Assembly (NCBI GenBank): GCA_030922375.1
Contig: JAVEPB010000071.1
Location: 1 to 54,348 of the forward strand
DNA: 54,348 nucleotides
Source: a bacterium
Lineage (GTDB): Bacteria; UBA8248
Direction of reading: 5' to 3'
A model generated the notes under the pieces. That model was not told the DNA's origin, ran no database searches, and was given only the letters and a program-made list of their open reading frames with translations. A program made the translations under genes and the position numbers. This document shows, piece by piece, positions 50,058-54,348 of the stretch; position 1 is the stretch's first letter; the number at the start of each line of letters is the position of its first letter.

Positions 50058-50693
50058 ATGACAACAAAAGCGAAAAAAAAAGTAGGCCGTCCGCGCAAAA
50101 CGGATAAATCTCCCGCTCCTAAAATCAAGCTTAAGGTTCCCGAAGTCCGGATCGGCGAGAAGGTTCGTAAACTCCGAAAGGGAAGCGGACATTCTATCCA
50201 GAAGCTCTCCGAGCTTTCGGGCGTTTCCCCCGCGGGCATTTACAAGATCGAAACCAACGGCATGGTGCCCACCGTTACGACGCTCGTGAAACTCGCCACC
50301 GCGCTTGGGCATCGGGTGAGTCATTTTGTCGAGGAAGAGGAATCCTACCCCGAGGTCCGCCATATTCGGAAAAAAGAACGCTCACTTATCGCGAGCAGCC
50401 AGGAAGGCCGGACGGAAGTTGTGGCCGAGCGCCTCCGCAAGGGCCGGCTCGAGTCGGTGTACCGGACGCTCGAGCCCGGAAGCAAAAGCAAGAATCCGAT
50501 CGTCCAGGCGGGCGGAGAGCACCTGATCTATTGCCTCAAGGGCGAGTTGTGCATTTGCCGGGGCGAGGAATCCTTTCACCTCAAAGAGGGCGATTCCCTT
50601 CATTGCGAATCGAACGGCCGGCTCAATCTGGAGAATAACAGCCGGACCGAGGTCCGGTTCCTGGTCGTGAACGCCAATCTCTCGGCAATTTAA
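50058..50693 (+). CDS. XRE-family regulator with C-terminal cupin domain
   Basis: This is a 211-residue protein. The first 15 residues contain an AT-hook-like GRPRK. Residues about 30-85 are a helix-turn-helix (KVRKLRKGSGHSIQKLSELSGVSPAGIYKIET, as separate helices). The C-terminal 110 residues are a small cupin (LEPGSKSKNPIVQAGGEHLIYCLKG, GDSLHCESNG) that would sense a metabolite. The combination XRE plus cupin is common in regulators of catabolic or transport genes; the following MFS gene is a likely target. Confidence 0.85.
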   Translation: MTTKAKKKVGRPRKTDKSPAPKIKLKVPEVRIGEKVRKLRKGSGHSIQKLSELSGVSPAGIYKIETNGMVPTVTTLVKLATALGHRVSHFVEEEESYPEVRHIRKKERSLIASSQEGRTEVVAERLRKGRLESVYRTLEPGSKSKNPIVQAGGEHLIYCLKGELCICRGEESFHLKEGDSLHCESNGRLNLENNSRTEVRFLVVNANLSAI

Positions 50694-50818
50694 GCTCCGC
50701 CCCTCCCGGCGGCTCGTTTTTGCCGATTCGTCTTTCAGCCTGAGTCCGGCGGGCGCGTTCCCCTTCGGGGGAAGCGCCCGGGTTGTATGTCGCCTCGTGC
50801 GGAGGAGGGAGCGTAACC

Positions 50819-52042
50819 GTGCGCTTCTTTGAAACAACGGGCGAGGGCAATCCGCGCTACTACGGGTGGCTCGTCGTCGGTTTGACGTTTCTCACGATGG
50901 CCATCGGCGGATCGATCGTCAGCACCTTTCCCGTTTTCTACGTCACCTTTCTCGAGGAATTCGGCTGGTCCCGGGCCGATACGGCCTTGGCGTTTTCCAC
51001 CTCGATGGTGACATTCGCCATCTCCGCCGGGCCCATCGGCGCCTTGATCGACCGTTTCGGCCCGCGGGTGGTGATCCCCTCCGGGGTGGTCGTCCTGGGC
51101 GCGGGCCTGGTCCTGATGTCCGTGGTTTCGAGCCGATTTACGCTCTATCTTTTCTACGGCGTAATTGTCGCCCTTGGCGTCACCCTCATCGGGATGATTC
51201 CGACGAGCACCGTGGTGAGCCAGTGGTTCGTACGAATGCGGTCCACCGCGTTGGGAATCGCCCACTCCGGGAGGAGCGCCGGGAGCTTGATTCTCGTGCC
51301 GCTCTCGGCGTTTCTGATCGGCTGGGCGGGCTGGCGTTCGGCCTATCTCATCCTTGCCGCCGGCATCGTTGCGCTCCTTTTGCCTCTCAACCTGTTTCTT
51401 CACCGCCAGCCGCCCGAGCCGGAAAAAACCGAGCCGGGCGAAGACGGGTCGAACTGGACGCTCGCCCGGGCGATCCACGATCGAGCCTTCTGGCTTCTTT
51501 TCCTGTCGGGAATTTTCCAGGGCGCTTCGTTCAGCATCGTAGGAGTCCACCAGGTGGCCCACATGGTGGACGTCGGCATCTCCACAATCATGGCGGCGTG
51601 GCTTCTCGGATCCATGGCCATTTTGCGGGCCTTGAGCGGCATCGCCGGGGGATGGATCGGGGACTTGGTAGGCAGGCGATGGACGTTCGCGGCGGCCAGC
51701 GTGATCGGCTTGTCGGGCGTTTTGTGCCTGATGCTCGTTTCGGCGGATCGCTGGATCCTGGTCTATCCGTTTGTCCTGCTCTACGGAATCGGGGCCGGAG
51801 CCCGCGGAACCTCTTTTGTCTCGCTCAAGGCCGACATTTTCCCGGGCAAGAGTTTCGGGCGAATCCTCGGGTTCAGCCAGCTGGGCGCGGGGCTGGCGTC
51901 GGGGCTGGGGCCGTGGTTCGCGGGTTATATTTTCGACGTGATGGGAAGCTATCAGTGGGCTTTCGTGCTGGTGCTGGTGATGAATCTGCTTTCGCTTTTC
52001 ACCGGGGTGGCGGCAACCCGGCGGACGGCGGGGCCTGTCTGA
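50819..52042 (+). CDS. MFS transporter (OFA/monocarboxylate type)
   Basis: This is a 407-residue, twelve-helix transporter. GTG 50819 is chosen for its GGAGGAGGG 9 nt upstream. The N-terminal YYGWLVVGLTFLTMAIGGS and SALIDRFGPRVV-type loop, plus a GWIGDLVGRRWTF second-half loop, match MCT/oxalate-formate antiporter-like members. It may move a carboxylate across the inner membrane. It is preceded by the XRE-cupin gene, likely its regulator. Confidence 0.9.
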   Translation: MRFFETTGEGNPRYYGWLVVGLTFLTMAIGGSIVSTFPVFYVTFLEEFGWSRADTALAFSTSMVTFAISAGPIGALIDRFGPRVVIPSGVVVLGAGLVLMSVVSSRFTLYLFYGVIVALGVTLIGMIPTSTVVSQWFVRMRSTALGIAHSGRSAGSLILVPLSAFLIGWAGWRSAYLILAAGIVALLLPLNLFLHRQPPEPEKTEPGEDGSNWTLARAIHDRAFWLLFLSGIFQGASFSIVGVHQVAHMVDVGISTIMAAWLLGSMAILRALSGIAGGWIGDLVGRRWTFAAASVIGLSGVLCLMLVSADRWILVYPFVLLYGIGAGARGTSFVSLKADIFPGKSFGRILGFSQLGAGLASGLGPWFAGYIFDVMGSYQWAFVLVLVMNLLSLFTGVAATRRTAGPV

Positions 52043-52063
52043 TCGGCGGGGCGCCTTGCCGGC

Positions 52064-52705
52064 TCATCCGTCCGCGGCTGTTTTCTGCTTTATTTCCTCG
52101 AGCATAATCTCGGCGATTTCCACAATTTCCTCTCCAGAGGTCTGATCGATGTTCAACACTGTGTGGTAGAGCTTGGGGTCGGAGAAATCCACGTTGAAGA
52201 AAAAATGAGAAAAAAGACTTTGGTCGCGGTTGGTCCTCTCGACAATTTCGTTCGCCTGGGCATACGGGAGGCCGGCGGAATTCATGATGTGCCGGGTGCG
52301 CGATTCGTCCGAGCCCACGATCCGCAGGTGAAACGCGCCGGGATGATCTTTGAGCAAAACCTGGCCTCCCCATCCGCCGATAACGATATCCCCGCCCTGG
52401 GCAGCTTCTTTCATTACTTCACGAATGGTATCGCGGACCTTGTCCCGGTTGAGCCCGAAGAGGCGCTCGACAATTTTCGGGGGTCGCCCTTCGATGCGCT
52501 CGAGGTCGATTTCCAGCCTGCGCTCGCGGCAGGCCGCTACCAACTCGTCAAGATACATGAACCGGTAGCCAAGTTTTTCGGCGATTTTCCGGCCAATGTG
52601 GATCCCGCCGGTTCCGTACTGACGTGAAATGGTGATGACGGCCATGCTGGCATCCTCCTTGATGGGCATCGGTCCAGCTGGTTTCTCCTGCTTGCCTTCG
52701 TTCAT
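52064..52705 (-). CDS. Cytidylate kinase-like protein
   Basis: This is a 213-residue P-loop-type kinase of the cytidylate kinase-like family. The nucleotide motif ISRQYGTGGIHIGRKIAEKLG replaces a canonical Walker A; later GGDIVIGGWGGQVLL and R-rich RIVGSDESRTRHIM complete the fold. The substrate may be a nucleotide or something else. An internal ATG at residue 21 (MAVITISRQYG) would give a shorter, equally plausible start. Its first 4 bp overlap the YihY gene stop, so the two are coupled. Confidence 0.85.
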   Translation of the reverse strand: MNEGKQEKPAGPMPIKEDASMAVITISRQYGTGGIHIGRKIAEKLGYRFMYLDELVAACRERRLEIDLERIEGRPPKIVERLFGLNRDKVRDTIREVMKEAAQGGDIVIGGWGGQVLLKDHPGAFHLRIVGSDESRTRHIMNSAGLPYAQANEIVERTNRDQSLFSHFFFNVDFSDPKLYHTVLNIDQTSGEEIVEIAEIMLEEIKQKTAADG

Positions 52706-54129
52706 CCTTCGGCGGAAGCCTCGGCGGCGGGCATATGTCCCGCGCTTCCGGCCCGGTCGTTGCCGTCGAGCAGCATATCGAGAGTGACCCCCTCGAGAGC
52801 CTGACGCCGTTTCTTGTGTGACTCGCCGAGAAGTGCCCCCGCCCGGGCGTATTCGCCTCCGGCGCCCGTGTGCGGCGCGTCCTCGGCGGCGTCGAAAATT
52901 TCGATGGCCGCGATTGCGGCCGGATTCCGCGCCGTGAGCAACTGCTTCCCTTCGCCGGTTTCGGCGACGAGGCCGCTTTCCTTCAATCTGTTAATTATAT
53001 CTATCAGGATTTCGCCGGGATAGTCCAGCTTTTTTTCGAGCCCCTCGAGGGTCAACAGCGGCTCCCGTGTGGCGGCGCGCGACGCGAGGGAGGCCACCAC
53101 CATCAGGGCGGGCCCCCAGCCGCCCGCCGCCGCTCCCCGCGCTCCGGTCTTGTCCGGAACGCCCTGGACGAGGGCCGACAGCCCCGCCGCGTAAAATAAA
53201 ATGCACCAGCTGAGATAAATCCAGACCATCAGGATGGGAAGCTGGGCGAGGTGACCGTAGATGGCCATCTTGCCGGCGAATCCCACCTGAAAGCTGACGT
53301 AGCCCCATTGAAGAAAGAACATCAACACCCCGCCGACCGCTCCGCCCGTCAGACCGGGGACGAACCGGATCCTGGCGTTCGGCAAAACGATCAACATCAG
53401 CGTGATGAGAATAATCGAGCCGGCCAGCGGCACCAGCTTGAGCAGGAGCTCCGCCCCGGTGGTCAGGAACCAGTAGGAGCCGAGCGAGGCGACGAAGCCG
53501 CGAATCTTGAAAAGCGCCGTCGAGCTGAGGATGATTCCGAGAAGGAGCGGCGTAAAAAAAATCATGCTGAAGTAGTCGGTGAATTTCCGGGACAGCGGCC
53601 GATCTTCTTTTACGTCGAAGATGACGTTCAGGGAGCGCTCCACGGTGTTGAGGGTGAGGATGACGCTCAAGAGAAACACCCCGAGGCCGGTCGCGCCCAG
53701 GGTCTTGAAATTGACCTTGCCGATAAAGGCGAAGAGTTGCTCGCGCACATCGGAGTTAAAAACGGGCCCGAGCTGCTCGATGATGTATTTGTAAATCCCC
53801 TGGTCGAAACCCAGCCCGCGGAGGATGGCGAAGCTAAAGGCAAGGACGGGCACGATCGAGAGCAGGGTGGTGTAGGTGAGTGCGGCGGCCCGGATGGGGG
53901 CCTGATCGGCGTAGAAGCGAACGAGTGCTAGGATGGGCAGGCGGAGCGCGCCGTGGGCGCCACAGAGGCTGCTCCAGAAGACGCTACTGATCTCCCGCCA
54001 GCTGCGCGGGAGCCCGCCGGGAAAAAGTCCGCCGCCCCGGGTCATTAGCCACTCCACTGTTGAGAGGCTAGCCTTGAGAGGCTTGCCGCCCCGCGCGCTC
54101 CCAGGTGGAGCCTGCGCCGGCAGCGGCAC
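52702..54129 (-). CDS. YihY/BrkB family membrane protein with C-terminal winged-helix-like domain
   Basis: This is a 475-residue protein. Residues about 60-330 hold about six membrane helices with the family's YTTLLSIVPVLAFSFAILRG, LNTVERSLNVIFDV and LPILMVWIYLSWCILFYAAG. The C-terminal 130 residues contain a winged-helix-like segment (LLTLEGLEKKLDYPGEILIDII) reminiscent of Rrf2, then a flexible tail. YihY proteins are of uncertain role (the old ribonuclease BN label is wrong). The N-terminal 40 residues may be an over-extended start; a later ATG at about residue 29 is possible. Confidence 0.88.
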   Translation of the reverse strand: MPLPAQAPPGSARGGKPLKASLSTVEWLMTRGGGLFPGGLPRSWREISSVFWSSLCGAHGALRLPILALVRFYADQAPIRAAALTYTTLLSIVPVLAFSFAILRGLGFDQGIYKYIIEQLGPVFNSDVREQLFAFIGKVNFKTLGATGLGVFLLSVILTLNTVERSLNVIFDVKEDRPLSRKFTDYFSMIFFTPLLLGIILSSTALFKIRGFVASLGSYWFLTTGAELLLKLVPLAGSIILITLMLIVLPNARIRFVPGLTGGAVGGVLMFFLQWGYVSFQVGFAGKMAIYGHLAQLPILMVWIYLSWCILFYAAGLSALVQGVPDKTGARGAAAGGWGPALMVVASLASRAATREPLLTLEGLEKKLDYPGEILIDIINRLKESGLVAETGEGKQLLTARNPAAIAAIEIFDAAEDAPHTGAGGEYARAGALLGESHKKRRQALEGVTLDMLLDGNDRAGSAGHMPAAEASAEG

Positions 54130-54211
54130 CGGGTGATCATCCCAGCTTCGCCGGCGGCCCGCAAGAGTCTATTTCTTAAGTTCTTCTCTGGACAGAGCGC
54201 CGGGAGGCCCC

Positions 54212-54348
54212 GTGACGATTTCACCCGACGAGATGATGACCCGGCTGGGGGTGTTCTCTTCGCTTTATGTGGCGGACGAAGCCTCGATTTTCGGCGTCCG
54301 GAACGATCAGGAGGGCGGGATGTTTTTCGCCATCGACCGGGCGAGAGG
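54212..54348 (+). CDS. Unrecognised protein, 5' end only
   Basis: A GTG at 54212, with GGGAGG 6 nt upstream, opens a frame that continues beyond the window edge. The visible 45 residues (ISPDEMMTRLGVFSSLYVAD, then EASIFGVRNDQEGGMFFAID) are acidic and soluble. It is divergent from the YihY gene. Not enough is visible to name a family. Confidence 0.5.
   Translation, partial: MTISPDEMMTRLGVFSSLYVADEASIFGVRNDQEGGMFFAIDRAR

Overview
This window comes from a GC-rich, probably Gram-negative-type bacterium that uses selenocysteine. No rRNA, tRNA or other marker allows firm placement. The GC-rich genes with AGGAGG-type ribosome sites, the mix of catabolic enzymes, and the UGSC-type selenoprotein suggest an uncultured lineage near the former deltaproteobacteria, Tectomicrobia or Rokubacteria, but this is inference only. 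Most genes stand alone or in runs of two to five.

Layout. 1-2.9 kb: the end of methionine synthase (metH), an OsmC protein, a periplasmic-type metallo-hydrolase and a cupin. 3.1-6.3 kb: three tandem paralogs of an uncharacterised ~340-residue protein, repeated together with their spacers. 6.5-7.6 kb: an AT-rich island with one unknown gene, flanked by 8-bp direct repeats. 7.7-13.4 kb: an orphan molybdenum hydroxylase large subunit, a UGSC-family selenoprotein read through an in-frame UGA, an enoyl-CoA hydratase, a small CBS-like protein, an O6-alkylguanine-DNA alkyltransferase whose catalytic cysteine codon is UGA and which carries an N-terminal ribbon-helix-helix-like domain, and a cysteine-dioxygenase-like cupin. 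13.7-20.5 kb: peroxiredoxin, a flippase-like membrane protein, DinB-like proteins, two SDRs around a TfoX-domain gene, a HAD phosphatase and a cold-shock protein. 20.7-26.4 kb: dehydrogenases, a DUF1847 protein, an MFS transporter, and a TetR regulator followed by thioredoxin, with matching palindromes in front of both. 26.5-40.8 kb: mainly catabolic enzymes and transporters (maleate isomerase-like, VOC, MFS, DUF3604/PHP-like, DAO oxidoreductase, inositol monophosphatase family, MATE, radical SAM, FAH family, MmgE/PrpD). 40.9-44.1 kb: a tungstate ABC transporter (tupA, tupB, tupC) with a TauE/SafE permease gene between tupA and tupB. 44-54.3 kb: PIG-L deacetylase, LLM oxidoreductase, a LysM lytic transglycosylase, the DNA polymerase sliding clamp dnaN, an XRE-cupin regulator, an MFS transporter, a cytidylate-kinase-like protein and a YihY/BrkB protein.

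The strongest observations are the two selenoprotein genes within 2.6 kb. Each would be called truncated, or split in two, by a standard gene finder. In each, the UGA sits exactly where the family has its functional Cys/Sec, the frame stays open to a natural C-terminus, and a hairpin with a G-starting loop begins 11-13 nt after the UGA, as expected for a bacterial SECIS element. The tungstate transporter, the molybdenum hydroxylase, and the thioredoxin, peroxiredoxin, OsmC and cysteine dioxygenase genes fit a selenium/tungsten/thiol-redox physiology. That link is inference from proximity.
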